From the NCBI GenBank assembly GCA_031262845.1, contig JAISGZ010000146.1:1-5377 (forward strand): 5,377 nucleotides of DNA, written 5' to 3'. Source of the stretch: Propionibacteriaceae bacterium. Lineage in GTDB: Bacteria > Actinomycetota > Actinomycetes > Propionibacteriales > Propionibacteriaceae. Below, piece by piece: positions 5,102 to 5,377 of the stretch; position 1 is the first letter of the stretch, and every line of letters starts with the position of its first letter. Below the pieces are notes generated by a model. The model did no database searches. It was not told where the DNA came from and worked only from the letters and a program-made list of their open reading frames with translations. The translations under genes and the position numbers were made by a program.

Positions 5102-5377
5102 TCAGTGCCGCTTCGGCGGCGCCCAATCACCGACCGGTGTCGGGTCGGTCCAGCCATCGTGGGCGTCGGCCGATTGACGCCGGGGCGGTACCTTGTCGAG
5201 TTCGTCGAGATCGATTCCGTCCGGTTCGGCGGGGGCCGGCACGGGCGGGATCGGCGACGGCCGTCGCTGGGGCGAGCCGGTCCAAGCTGGTCGTTCCGGG
5301 TGACGGTGGAGGTTGGCGAAAATGACGAGGATTTGCTCTTTGTCGAGGGTTTCATGCTCCAGTAACTGGCGCACCAA
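5102..5377 (-). CDS. ftsH: C-terminal end of the membrane protease FtsH (5' part outside window)
   Basis: Only the last 91 codons are present. The first 18 (LVRQLLEHETLDKEQILV) match the end of the FtsH zinc-peptidase domain, where LLE-ETL-(D/E) is conserved. The remainder is a disordered, Pro/Arg/Asp-rich tail (for example PIPPVPAPAEPDG, residues 42-54) of the kind seen on actinobacterial FtsH. The HEXXH metalloprotease site, AAA+ module and transmembrane helices lie beyond 5377. FtsH is a membrane-anchored hexameric ATP-dependent protease for damaged membrane proteins. The assignment rests on the short ETLD block plus the position before folE, as in Mycobacterium and others. The frame is open to the window edge, so no start is assignable. 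Confidence 0.85.
   Translation of the reverse strand: MVRQLLEHETLDKEQILVIFANLHRHPERPAWTGSPQRRPSPIPPVPAPAEPDGIDLDELDKVPPRRQSADAHDGWTDPTPVGDWAPPKRH

Noticed and set aside
1..5377. A novel defence, mobile or secondary-metabolite system
   Set aside because: All long coding frames belong to known housekeeping families in a conserved actinobacterial order; no transposase, integrase, CRISPR repeat or unexplained gene cassette is present.

Overview
The window is a run of co-oriented minus-strand housekeeping genes from a high-G+C Gram-positive bacterium (Actinomycetota). Three things point there: a clear Lsr2 nucleoid protein, a DUF3180 membrane protein, and the gene order ftsH, folE, folP, folB, folK, DUF3180, then lsr2 and clpC, which matches the order known from Mycobacterium and relatives. 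I cannot name a genus. Base use is uneven: the folate genes are clearly G+C-rich, while lsr2, its leader and clpC are visibly less so.

Layout in the direction of transcription (from high to low coordinates). At 5377-5102 is the C-terminal tail of FtsH, cut by the window edge. Twelve bases later is folE (5089-4517, GTP cyclohydrolase I). Its stop overlaps (ATGA) the start of one 624-codon frame (4520-2646) that joins dihydropteroate synthase (FolP), dihydroneopterin aldolase (FolB) and HPPK (FolK). After a 100-base gap holding a short repeat comes a four-helix DUF3180 membrane protein (2545-2066). These genes look like one operon. Next is a self-contained lsr2 unit: a strong SigA-type promoter with a perfect -35 and an A-tract spacer (2011-2038), the gene (1970-1653), and a rho-independent terminator (1554-1590). 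About 370 bases without a convincing gene follow. Their downstream end carries a candidate SigH/SigR-type stress promoter (1252-1278) and an 8+8 base inverted repeat (1201-1229) just ahead of the clpC ribosome site. clpC (1183-1) runs off the window after both N-terminal repeats and most of AAA+ module D1.

Functionally, FolE plus the fusion protein supply most of the de novo pterin branch of folate synthesis: GTP to dihydroneopterin triphosphate, then (after dephosphorylation by an enzyme not seen here) dihydroneopterin to hydroxymethyldihydropterin, its diphosphate, and dihydropteroate. FtsH and ClpC are the two protein quality-control ATPases at the ends. Lsr2 is a chromosome-organising silencer.

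I found no mobile element, CRISPR array, tRNA, rRNA or new defence-type system. The notable points are the three-domain FolP-FolB-FolK fusion, an altered catalytic loop in its FolK part, the candidate stress promoter and leader hairpin of clpC, the insulated lsr2 unit, and the apparent absence of the panC-panD-coaX-lysS block that often lies between DUF3180 and lsr2.
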